Below are positions 11,613-22,144 of a stretch of DNA of 64,000 nucleotides, one piece after another. Each line of letters opens with the position of its first letter. Positions within the stretch are counted from its first letter, which is position 1. A program made the translations under genes and the position numbers. The DNA is from Ephemerocybe angulata (Eukaryota > Basidiomycota > Agaricomycetes > Agaricales > Psathyrellaceae). The notes beneath the pieces were generated by a model, which did not search any database, was not told the DNA's origin, and worked only from the letters and a program-made list of their open reading frames with translations. Location of the stretch: positions 248,001 through 312,000 of the forward strand of contig JAACJK010000003.1 of NCBI GenBank assembly GCA_013368325.1, given 5' to 3'.

Positions 11613-12224
11613 ACTTCATGGTAGCTAGACATGTATTTCATGGAATATTGCCTATCAAATTCATTCAATGATTCATCTTGTTTAGCTCGTGCAGCTTGCT
11701 TGGTGTGCCTCTAGATTGAAAAGTTTCACCGAGAGTCAGGCAGATAAGCGCCCAACCCAAAAGTAGTAGGCGCCTTCCGTACGTTTGGTCCAAAGGCGGG
11801 GATGGCCGCGCGAGAGAGTCGGGTGAAAGTCAACCCAGGTCGGAATATGCTATGGTACTTAGAAATACATCCTATGGTTGGGGTCTGCTGGTCGGTGGCC
11901 GAAGCAGTGGGAGAAGGGGAGTTCATTGCGGGCTGGAGGGTGCGGAGAGCTCGAGTATGTGACTCTCTAGAGTGACCACCCCAGTCGTCATAAAAGGGAG
12001 AAACGGAATGGGGTATATCGTTGAGTAAATCTGCGAGAGCAACTCCCGGACAGATTGTGCCAATGTGTGTGGTTGTAGCTTTCCGGAGAAACAGGGTATA
12101 GAGTATGAAGGATCGAAGTGGATAGATCATAGATATTTCGGCGATGCATCTAAGGTATGTATAGGGTGCCATCCCTGCCTAGTTGAACAAAATGTCAATG
12201 AAATACGAACAAAAAAGTGTCAAT
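11613..12224. other. Intergenic between BTB copy E and tRNA-Thr
   Basis: No supported gene. The first ~180 bases are the 3' flank that is also found after the BTB relic at 9340-9669. It includes the motif TAAGCGCCCA at 11745. The run of A at 12211-12216 belongs to the tRNA terminator on the other strand. Confidence 0.5.
12211..12216 (-). terminator. RNA polymerase III terminator of tRNA-Thr
   Basis: Six A residues on the plus strand read as T6 on the minus strand, starting eight bases after the 3' end of the tRNA. This is the usual Pol III stop signal. Confidence 0.8.
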
Positions 12225-12296
12225 TCCTTCTAGCCGACTTGAACGACTGACCTCGTCATTACTAGTGACGCGCTCTACCAACTGAGCTAAGAAGGA
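12225..12296 (-). tRNA. tRNA-Thr (anticodon AGT)
   Basis: The reverse complement folds as a full cloverleaf of 72 nt without intron. The acceptor stem pairs TCCTTCT with AGAAGGA; the D arm is GCTC/GAGC with an AGTTGGTA loop. The anticodon stem pairs CGTCA with TGACG around loop CTAGTAA, giving anticodon AGT. The T stem pairs AGTCG with CGGCT around TTCAAGT. The A and B box promoter elements are inside the gene. The AGT anticodon (read as IGU after modification) decodes Thr ACY codons. Confidence 0.93.
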
Positions 12297-12439
12297 GATG
12301 ATGGACACTGATTATGATATTTTGAGACTTGGCCTCCATTTCCGGCAAATTTGAGCAGATTGGCGCCGCGCTTTTCCCGCGTTTCCTCTTTGTCGCGCAC
12401 GACGACGACGACGAGCACCAAACGACGACGACCGCGACA

Positions 12440-15372
12440 ATGAGCACAGCAGGACCGTCTAAACGGGCCCCGCCGACACCCGAAACATTCCCGGCATTCC
12501 ACACCAATCTTCAAACTGCCGCTCTCAAAGCAACGCGGGCCTCAGCGGGACTCCCTGCGGATCTCGACTTCTACAAAAGTGTCGACGAGGGCTTTAAAAC
12601 CGGTGTCGACCGGCTGGAGGGCAGGGTTCTGGCGTTGATTGGGCGCTGTCTTGCCCTCGCAAATGGCAAGGGAAAGGGCAAAGAGGTGCAGGTGGAAGGA
12701 GATGATCTGGTCGATGATTTTCATACGACTGTCGTCGATACCGTGGATGTGCTCCTGGAGAAAACGGTGCGTCCTCATGTGTCTCTAGACTTGAAGCAGG
12801 AGCTCATAAATCAGTAGGATATATGCCTAGACGAGTACTCTGGCAAACTCAAACGTCCTGTGGCCCCTCCGACATCGGCGGCAGCGTCGAAAAAGTCGGC
12901 CGCCCCGTCGAAACCATACCTCCCGGCAGCTCTGCAGCATGCGTCGCACATTGAGAAGCCACAAACCGTGTTTCCGGCTCGGGTCGACAACTCGGACGAC
13001 GTGCCTCCACCCCACATTCGATTCCTCAAGCACAAGTTCAACGCACGCGTTCCGTTGGGTTATGTTCTCCAGAAAGACGATATCATAGACAGTTTTGCGG
13101 GGCCAGATGATGAAGATTCCATCCTGTGCGTGCTCCCATGTTGTCTAACGTATCTTCCTAACACTATCACAGCCCATCTCACCCATACTACTACGAAATC
13201 ACCCACCTAGAAAGTCCCTCACACGTCTTTAATGTCCCTGCGAACCCTTCCGCCCCTGCATCCCTACCCGCCCCTGTGACCTACGTGGTGAACTCTGCAC
13301 AATTTACCTCCTTGCTCGACCACCTCACCTCTCCCGAAGTCCTAGAGATCGCTGTCGACTTGGAACACCACTCCTACCGCACCTACCGCGGCTTCCTCTG
13401 CCTCATGCAGATAACGACCCGGACTGGCGGAGACTTCATCGTCGACCTCCTCGTCCCCGAAGTCCGCGCGCGGATCCACGAGCTCAACGAGGCCTTCACG
13501 GACCCCTCGAAAATCAAAGTCTTCCACGGCGCAGAGAGCGATATCGTGTGGCTGCAGCAGGACTTTGGGCTCTACGTCGTCGGGCTGTTCGACACCTTCC
13601 ACGCTTCAAAGCTCTTGGACCTTCCTAGGCACTCGCTCTCAACCCTCCTTGAGCTCTACGCAGACTACACCCCCGATAAAAAGTACCAGCTTGCGGACTG
13701 GCGCATCCGCCCTATACCTGAGGAGATGCTGCACTATGCGCAGAGCGATACGCACTGGCTTCTGTATCTGTACGACCGCCTCCGCGGTGCGCTGGTGGAC
13801 AAGGAGACCTCGTCTAGCTCGCGCCCGAACTCGCGCCCCGGCTCGCCCGTACCAAAATCAAGGACGCTGCTCGCTGAGACGCTGTTCAGGTCGTCCCAGA
13901 CTTCGCTCAGGCAGTATGCAACTGAGGTGTATGATGCTCAGCGCGGATCGGGGCCGGGCGGATGGGACTCGCTTGCGAAGAAATGGAACAAGGGCGCTTT
14001 GGTGTATGTTCCTGGCGACGATGCGGCCAATGCCCCGGCTGTGTGGAAGGTCCAGCGCTCGGTTTACCGTGCTGTGCATCAGTGGAGAGATCGGGTGTCG
14101 AGGGAGGAGGATGAGAGCACGCGGTATGTGCTGCCGAACCACTTTTTGTTTACACTGGCGGAGGCGCCACCGGCGGAGATGAATGCGCTTTTGGGGATGT
14201 TTAGAGGGGGACAGGGTGTACCGGGTGTGGTTAGGCGAAGGGCGGGGGAGCTGTTGGCTGTTGTGAAGGAAGCGGTTAGGATTGGGTTGCAGGCTGGGGA
14301 AACAGTTCAAGAGAAGGTGGAGATGGAGGTCGTGGAAGAGATGAAAGAGAATGACATTGTCGTTGACGAAAAGTCGGATAGCCTCGTCGAAGCTGCGTCT
14401 CTGAATGAGAAAGATGACGGATTGTGGGGAACAGGTATATTGTTTTCATGCATATCGTCTTGTTACATTACTGACGGTTTCTTAGCGCCGACTTCGAAGA
14501 AGTTGACTGTCAAGTCCTCAGCTCTCCTAGGATCTTCGTCGTCTAAAGCATCTCAATCAACAACGATCCTTTCAACTCTTAAAAGCGCATTGTTTGGCTC
14601 AGCACTCGCTACTTCCACCATTTCATCCGTAGCCTCGTCTTCCCGACCCGCCGATAACCCCAAGTTCAAAGCCGTGCTTTCCAAAATCAACAGCACGCTC
14701 GTCATTGCGCCAACTGTGCCATCGGCACTCGCCTCCCTCGCCTCCGCCCCCACGAACGTCTCAGTAGATGCTACACCTGCAGAGGAGGTAACCACTAAAG
14801 AGACGGATGAGCCGGACTTCGACCCCGTCCTGGGAATGCATGTCGACGCTAAACCCATGGCATATGTCCCTGCGGCTCAACGTACTACGAACACGACGAC
14901 AATGGCGGGCATGGAGGACATGGGCCCCATTGTGGTTGTGGGGAGGAAGGGAAATGCGAATGCGAACCGGAAGAAGAGGAAGAGGGAGGCTGTCGCCTCT
15001 GCTGCTGCGTCGAGTGAGGAGGTGACGGAGGCTGGGGAGTCATCTACTAAGGGAAAGAAGGCTGCTTCGTCTACGCCGGGGGTTGAAGGAACGGAAGAGG
15101 GTGAGGGTGAGGAAGAAAGAGCTGTTGATGGAGAGGCGCAGGGTGATGATGACGACACGCCGTACGACTTTGCTGCTACCTCGAATGTGTTGGATAAAGG
15201 CCCTGCGAAGAAGAGGGCTAAGGCTACGGCGCCGGGCGCTGGGGGGAAGAAGGGCGGGAAAGGCGGGAAGGATGCGCCGAAGGGCGCTGGGTACTTCTAT
15301 GGAGACTTTAAGGCGGCGCCGAAGCAGAGAAGTGATGTTAAGAGTGGGAATAAGAGTTATACGTTCAAGTAG
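12440..15372 (+). CDS. RRP6: Exosome 3'-5' exoribonuclease Rrp6
   Basis: Exons 12440-12766, 12818-13125, 13173-14434 and 14486-15372 give 927 residues. The N-terminal ~110 residues match the PMC2NT region that binds the Rrp47 cofactor. The DEDD-Y exonuclease follows: Exo I VDLEHHSYRTYRG with D274 and E276, Exo II FHGAESDIVWLQ with D335, Exo III YAQSDTHWLL with Y400 and D404. An HRDC domain follows (VHQWRDRVSREEDESTRYVL). The long C-terminal tail is acidic and basic by turns, with a KKRKR cluster that may be a nuclear signal. Rrp6 trims rRNA, snoRNA and aberrant transcripts in the nucleus. The 51-bp third intron is in frame, so the frame reads through it unspliced. Start at 12440 is preferred to an upstream in-frame ATG. 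Confidence 0.95.
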
Positions 15373-15740
15373 GTATGTATGTATGCATTTGTGGTGGGGT
15401 GGTTGTAGAGGGAGTTTGGGGAGGGGTGGGGGAGCGGGTGGGCTCCTGGGTATTTTGTTCAATCTTATTTTCATTGGTTCGTCCTTTGGTTTCGTGTCGC
15501 TGGCTCCGACGACACCCGTATCTGCCCGTGCCTTCCGCGTTGACAGGTAAGACTCACAAAATCTGGAGATGGCATGCTTGCATCGGATCCATCCGGATCT
15601 CCACGTTTCTTCGATGCATAGTTGCAAGCCTCCCAGCCGCCTTCTGTTCCCTGAAGGTGAGTCAAATGATCTGGTCGAGTGCCCCTGCATCGTTATCTGA
15701 CTGTCATTCCCTTTAGCGAAGTTGACAATACTACTGAACC

Positions 15741-16037
15741 TCAAATGCTGATTGAAGCTCTTGACATTGCCAGTGTGGCCTTCACTGAGACGAAATAGCA
15801 GTTCTGAATGACGCTCCACAGTTCGACATATCGAGTTCCACGATAAGTTGACCCCGCACTGACCGCTGCTTCTGCCGACCTGCCGCCGGAACCTCCTTCT
15901 CTCCATGCAGCACCATGCAGCTCTTGACACACCCAATTCCCTGCATAGGTGTACAAATGGATTACCGAGACCGAGGCGGGTGCGTTCGGAACATCGGTGA
16001 GGTACCCACCCACATTCGAAGGGGAACTCGTGCTCAT
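15741..16037 (-). CDS. Possible small unknown protein (98 codons)
   Basis: An open frame on the minus strand starts with MSTSSPSNVGGYLTDV and ends soon after ATLAMSRA. There is no domain I recognise and no signal peptide. It lies between the convergent end of RRP6 and the start of the first MFS gene, where no other gene is supported. The rest of 15373-16134 shows nothing further; the larger minus-strand frame reaching into RRP6 is antisense to that gene and was rejected. Confidence 0.22.
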   Translation of the reverse strand: MSTSSPSNVGGYLTDVPNAPASVSVIHLYTYAGNWVCQELHGAAWREGGSGGRSAEAAVSAGSTYRGTRYVELWSVIQNCYFVSVKATLAMSRASISI

Positions 16038-16134
16038 GTCTGCGATTTAGAAGCCGGGGTAAGGATTTTACTGCTACCTATATAGCTGATAGGCCTTGAG
16101 GTATAGTCACTGGGCATTCTGGACATCGCTTAGC

Positions 16135-18497
16135 ATGTCTGCAGTTCATTCGACTGGCTCACCGATACCGGACGACCCAGAATTAAGACGACCGCCGTCG
16201 TCCTCTGGACCAAGCTCACCCCTCGAAGTTGCTCGGACCGCCTCCCAACATTCGTCGCCTTCGGCGACAAATAGAAGCCCCAAGGCAAGCCTACACCATG
16301 AAGCGTACGACATAGAACATGTGCCTGTGGACGACGACCCTAGAAAATGGTCCCCACTGCGCAAGGTACGTCATGCGGTGCCAATCTATCTTTGCGAGCG
16401 CCAATTTTCGAACCTCAGAATATGAGCTTGACGCTCATCGCCTCCGCTGCTATGATAGCGGGGCTTGCGGGGAGTGTGCAGAATCGTGAGTGGGTCATTT
16501 TTCTTATGACTCTTTTGACATGACTGACGAGTCTCATTTACCATTCGATCTCTCGGATAGCTGCTGTAAAAGAGATGGAACTTGACCTACCTGCTACTAG
16601 TACACAATTTAGCTTGAGCGTGTCGCTCTTCGTCCTTGTGCAGGGCCTGTTTCCTCTCATATGGAGCGCAGTAAGCGAAGTGAAAGGGAGAAGGGCGAGT
16701 TATGGTTCTTTTTTAGAGTGTCAACTTGGGCTGACGAGACGATAGCTTGTGTATCTGGCTTCGCTCTCTGTGTTCACTATAGGATCTGTGGTTGTTGGTA
16801 TTAGCAAGAGTATTGAATTGTGAGAATTTCTTCTCCTGCGGAGGTGTGCTCGGAAACTGATCTTGCTGAAGGGTGATAGGGTTTAGATGCTTTCAAGCAG
16901 CAGGGTGAGTTCCATTGTACTATATTTGTTTGGGAATGGCTTCATAGACGCCAACCGCCCTGCTAGCTCGAGTGCCGTCCATGCTATTGGTGCTGCGACC
17001 CTCGCGGACATATTCGAGCCCGCAGAACGAGGTACAAAAGTAAGCACTTGAGACGACCTTGTGTGTTCGAACGCTTAAACAATCGTCACTAGATGGGGAT
17101 ATACTACATAGCACCCCTCCTTGGACCAGCGATTGGCCCCATCTTCGGTGGAGCCCTCACCACTGGCTTTAGCTGGCGGGCGATCTTCTGGTTCCTGACC
17201 GTCGTTTCGGGGACCAACTTTTTGGCGTTCCTCCTGTTCTTCAGAGACACCTTTCGAAGGGAAAGGAGCTTGACGTACCAGAACGCTTTAAAGCAGAGGA
17301 TGGTCAGCGGAGATCTCCAACCGTCGATAGCGGCCTCTGCGGTACCGGGGAAGGACCAAAAGCAGGACGTCCTGCCGGATGCTGAGAAAGGTGGAGCTAC
17401 TCTTCCGCCTTCTGTCGCCGTGGTACCCAGCGAACCGATAGTCCTTTCATTGATGGATGTCAGTCCTGTCCGTCCACTCGTGCTTGTCATGAAGAGAATG
17501 AACAACGTTATAACACTTTCTGTCTCCGGTGAGTAAGGAGATACTGCGTATAAACCTGGCAGCTACTTACCAATGGGGTGGGACGTTGTTGCCAGGTCTG
17601 TTGTTCGCCTTCTGCTTCTTGATTCCGTACACCTCTGCGAGGACATTAAGTGCGCATTACAATTACGATGCTCTCAAGATTGGGCTGGTCACGCTATGCT
17701 TTGGTTTCGGTTAGTGGCAGACTTGCTTGGATCCCCAGGCATAAGCTTAACGGTCGGCGATGTAGGGAACATGGCAGGGAGCGTTCTCGGAGGAAGGTGG
17801 TCGGACTATCAGTTGAGGGCGCTCAAAGCCAAGAATGGCGGGATTTCTAAACCAGAGGTATCGTACCTCCCTCCCTTTAGAGATGGCTTTCAGAAACCTA
17901 TGACGTACCCGCAGATGCGTTTGCACAGTACGTTCGTTGGAGCCATTCTACTCCCCCCATTCGCCCTGGCATTCGGCTGGATCTGCCAGAAGCAGGTACA
18001 TGTCTCGGCCATCTGTGTATTTCTCTTTTGCTGTGGCTTTCTGTCGATGTGAGTACTGTGAAGCTCGGTCCTTGGATCCTACTTAGGGTACTGGATACGA
18101 TAGATGGGTCTACTCCAGTACCCTTGCTTATATCGTGGACGCAAACAACGGGAGGTCTTCCACTGCAGTCGCGTGTAATAGCGCATTCCGCGGGGTGTCC
18201 GCCTTTATAGCTATCGAGATTGCAGTCCCTATGCAGGTGAGCCGTCTGCTTGTTCAATTGCATCGAGGCTGAAATGCTGTAATTTGTCTAGGACAAGCTC
18301 GGGGATGGTGCGTAACTGGCGCTCTGGACTTGCGGTACGTTACTGACTAAAGATCCGCGCGCTACATAGGTTGGATGTACACGATCTGGGCCGGTATTAT
18401 GGCACTGAACGGGGTATTTATTTTCCTGGCCTCCTGGAAGGGAGGTGAATGGCGGGAGCGATCAGAGGCCCATGAGTCAAAGATGAATGCGAGTTAG
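16135..18497 (+). CDS. MFS transporter, DHA1-like drug:H+ antiporter family, copy 1
   Basis: Thirteen exons (16135-16365, 16419-16485, 16561-16694, 16746-16819, 16872-16904, 16967-17039, 17093-17528, 17596-17709, 17766-17857, 17915-18048, 18104-18236, 18292-18307, 18370-18497) give 554 residues. A hydrophilic leader ends in DIEHVPVDDDPRKWSPLRK, then about twelve hydrophobic segments in two bundles with a ~90-residue cytoplasmic loop between them. The motif A region reads SAVSEVKGRR and motif C reads APLLGPAIGPIFGG, as in DHA1 multidrug exporters of the plasma membrane. Substrate cannot be told. The third intron is GC-AG (16695-16745). Every junction was checked against copy 2, whose protein aligns along its whole length. 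Confidence 0.88.
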
Positions 18498-19235
18498 ACA
18501 GCTGAATGTTCCCCTCGATAGAACACAATAAGGCATGTCACATATACTATGTTTCACCTGTGTGGCCTTGAATAATACACACGCGGCAGGCACTCGTCGG
18601 GAGGAAAACGCCCTGGCGAGTGCGCTCAATAACAGCACAAAGTTGGTACCGGCGCGTGGTGATCAACTCCTCCTGCATCTTCAAGCCCGGATGCCGGTTA
18701 CCTCGCGACGTTCCCTTCAGGCTAAACTACCCGAGCTCAGTCGCTTGGCCAACTCCGAGGGGACTGGGCGTTAAACATGGTTGGTTCACTGCCATCTTCG
18801 GCCGCAGGGAATCTCAGAGAGCGGCACTTATTTGTCTTCTTCATTCTGTATACATTCCGTTTACCTTTGAGCTACTTTTGCGGTGGTGGAGCAAGCCTAT
18901 CTTCTCTGGTTACTTGGTAGAGAGAATGCCCCGCTCACGCCCGGGGTAACAGCAACTTCGGCCGATCGGCTACTTCACGGCAGCGTGCAACCTCACGAAA
19001 CAGGGTGCTATCGCTTCGCCGTGCCCATGAGTCATGATGCATATGCTGGAAAGAGTCCTTTAGGCACCCTTCCTTCGGACCTTGGAAGGCAGAAGTCGGA
19101 AACCAACTTGCCAGTTCTGATATATAATAGGACAATATAGCCTGCAGAACGACGCACGACTTTCTCTCATTTTATGGACCTCCTTGGCCTCCATTCCCCC
19201 TCTCCCCCTGAACACCCTATACCTCTCTGTGCCCT
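18498..19235. other. Intergenic between the two MFS genes
   Basis: No supported gene; the open frames here are short and on no consistent strand. A TATATAATA string at about 19121 lies ~115 bp before the start of copy 2 and could be its TATA element. Confidence 0.45.
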
Positions 19236-21498
19236 ATGTCTTCTGACAGCCAGGCGGCGTCTCTTGAGCCTGACCAAGACCTTAGAATGTCCACGCCCCA
19301 ACCACCTGCATGCTCGGCCGGTACTCCTCCTGTAAAAGTGGATGCACGAATGGACGCTGGACCACCGTTCGATATCGAACACGTCCCCGTTGATAACGAC
19401 CCGAGAAAGTGGTCTCCGTTGCGAAAGGTATACCTGAGCTCACTACCGAATTTGAATCCCAGTTGCTCATCTTACTCTATCTAGAATGCGAGTTTAGCGC
19501 TCATATCCTCGGCCTCCATGATAGCTGGGTTAGCAGGAAGTATTCAGAACCGTGCGTGACTTATCTAAGAAGTCAACGGTGTATTCTTCTTTGACATCGA
19601 CACACTCTGTGTAACAGCTGCGGTTAAAGAGATGGAAGTTGACCTTCCAGCCACGAGCGCTCAATTTAGCTGGAGCATATCCATGTTTATTCTCGTGCAA
19701 GGTCTCTTCCCCTTGATATGGAGTGCAGTGAGCGAGATCAAGGGAAGAAAGGTACGACGGCCTTTACCGTGCAGCTCACAACTACCTGGCGCTTATTCAG
19801 TCTGCAGCTAGTGTATCTTATCTCTCTTCTGCTATTCACCATTGGATCTGTCGTCGTCGCTCTAAGTAAGAGTATTGGATTGTATGTCGTCCTATGCTTG
19901 CTTCAACTGCTGGTGGCTAACCACTCTCGCGTAGGGTCATCGGTTTTCGATGCTTTCAAGCAGCCGGGTACGTTGCCGGCCTGTCAGCCAATATTATTGA
20001 GTAGCGCTTGACACAGACTATATCGTACACGTTTAGATCAAGTGCAGTTATTGCCATCGGCGCTGCAACTTTAGCCGACATCTTCGATCCTGCAGAACGA
20101 GGGACAAAGGTAAGCACATTTTTACCTCTCCAAGATTTAAGACGCCCAAGCAGAACCTTAAACTCCTCACCCCACAGATGGGCATATACTACATCGCACC
20201 CCTTTTAGGCCCCGCCGTCGGCCCCATATTTGGCGGGGCTCTTACGACAGGCTTCAACTGGCGGGCAATCTTCTGGTTTCTAACTGTCGTCTCCGGGAGC
20301 AGCTTTCTGGCGTTTCTCCTTCTTTTCCGGGACACCTTCCGAAGAGAGAGGAGTTTGACGTACCAAAATGCTCTCAAGCAAAGAAAACTTGTCACGGTTC
20401 ATACTGGAACGTCTGTGATAGATGAAAGGCCGCCTGCGGCAAAAGATGTGGAGAAGGGAGTAGGCGTGCATGCCGATGCCGCTCTCGTGCAGCGTGCAGA
20501 GTCAGCCAAATTGACTTTGATGGATATCAGCCCTGTGCGTCCTCTTGGACTGGTCATGAGAAGAAAGAACAACGCTGTGACACTGTTTGCATCTGGTGAG
20601 GGATATCGTTGTTTTCAATGACAAAAGCCCAACTCAACTATTTCACTCAAGGGCTCCTATTTGCGTTTGGATTCTTAATCCCATACACCTCTGCTCGTAC
20701 TTTAAGCACACATTACAACTACGAGGCGCTCAAGATCGGACTCGTCACGCTAACGTATGGATTTGGTCAGTTTCATAAGTTCATTTCAGTTCTGCCGGAT
20801 GATTAACCTCGATGTCCAGGTAGTATTGCTGGTAGCCTCCTGGGCGGAAGATGGTCTGATCATCAACTGGCCACTCTCAAAGCAAAGAACGGCGGTGTTT
20901 CCAAGCCAGAGATGCGATTGCATAGCACGAGAATCGGCGCCATATTTCTCCCCCCGTTTACTCTGGCATTCGGCTGGATTTGTCAGAAGCACGTCCACGT
21001 CTCCGCCATATGTGTCTTTCTCTTCTCCTGCGGCTTTCTCTCCATGTAGGCTCTATCTTCCCGGTGAATTTTCAATAACTGAATGGAAGATCAGATGGAT
21101 TTATTCGAGTACCCTCGCGTACATCGTCGACGCCAACAATGGAAGGTCTTCAACTGCAGTTGCGTGCAACAGCGCTTTTCGAGGTTTATTCGCCTTCGTT
21201 GCCATTGAAATTGCAGTGCCCATGCAGGTGAGGCGAACAATCCTATTCTCACTGTACCCTTGTCTTCGAACTTACATTGAATCCGGTTTCATAGGATAAA
21301 CTAGGAGATGGTATTCAGAAATTTATCTCTCATTAACGCATTCGCTAACGAGCTATCAACATAGGGTGGATGTACACTATATGGGCAGGAATTATGGCTC
21401 TGAGCGGGCTACTCATCTTTGTTGTGTCTTGGAAAGGTGGAAAATGGCGGGAGCAGGCAGAGGCACTTGAGGCAAAGCCCAGCGAGGACTCCGAGTAG
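19236..21498 (+). CDS. MFS transporter, DHA1-like drug:H+ antiporter family, copy 2
   Basis: Twelve exons (19236-19427, 19485-19551, 19618-19751, 19808-19881, 19935-19967, 20037-20109, 20178-20595, 20652-20765, 20820-21045, 21095-21227, 21295-21310, 21365-21498) give 537 residues. It is the tandem paralogue of copy 1: same leader (DIEHVPVDNDPRKWSPLRK), same SAVSEIKGRK motif A region, same GPAVGPIFGG motif C. It lacks the ninth intron of copy 1, and its third intron uses a normal GT donor. The gene is downstream of copy 1 on the same strand, consistent with a simple tandem duplication. Substrate unknown. Confidence 0.88.
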
Positions 21499-21607
21499 TA
21501 GAGCCGTCGCGCTACCATAGAAGCACATAGACGCGCCTTTTCGAGTGTTGATTACCTTAGAATAGACTGAAGTCAAAAAAATGTACCTTTTAACTAGTTT
21601 CTTTGGG

Positions 21608-21690
21608 ACGGTGTTGCTAGCGCCCGGCAGGCCAGGTTAAGCGCCCGAGGTACTCTGCTTTCGATGCTACTATCCCAGTGAGATCTGGTG
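21608..21690. repeat. Dispersed repeat, copy 1
   Basis: The stretch beginning GGTGTTGCTAGCGCCC and containing GGCAGGCCAGGTTAAGCGCCC, then ATCCCAGTGA about 30 bases on, has a diverged partner at about 25590-25675. It lies in the 646-bp gene-free interval 21499-22144. The motif TAAGCGCCC also occurs at 21817. Confidence 0.55.
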
Positions 21691-22144
21691 CCTCAGAGAC
21701 ATTCCGAGCCCAGTTGTTCCTGTTTGGAGCGAATTTGGTCAAGTATCTCGATACAAATTATCGTATCAACATCGGCACAGATTAAAACAACGAATCTATC
21801 TGAGAAGGCGCTCTACTAAGCGCCCAGCAGCGCGTCCAGATCATCGCAACTCTGACACTCTACATACTTGCTACAGACTGTGAGCCATACCTTTGTTTCT
21901 GAGACCCTGGCTCTATTGCTTCTAGAGTAGCACTCCGCACCTTGACAGAGGAAGGCATACCTAGCAGTAGAACCACCAAACTAGCGGTTAATAGCCGCGA
22001 GACGCTGCGAGATCTAACACCTTCATTCTTTCATTGTCCAAATGTGTGGCTCTATTTGCCGGGGAGCCTACGGCACGCCAGGGCGGGCAGAGCGAACCTG
22101 AAATTGGGTTGCTATGAAATGCCCTATTTATCAGAAGCACAGTT

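Noticed and set aside
15040..15936. 298-codon minus-strand frame
   Set aside because: Its C-terminal half is exactly antisense to the low-complexity tail of RRP6 and has an Arg/Leu/Ser composition typical of a shadow frame. Only the part near 15741-16037, in another frame, was kept as a doubtful gene.
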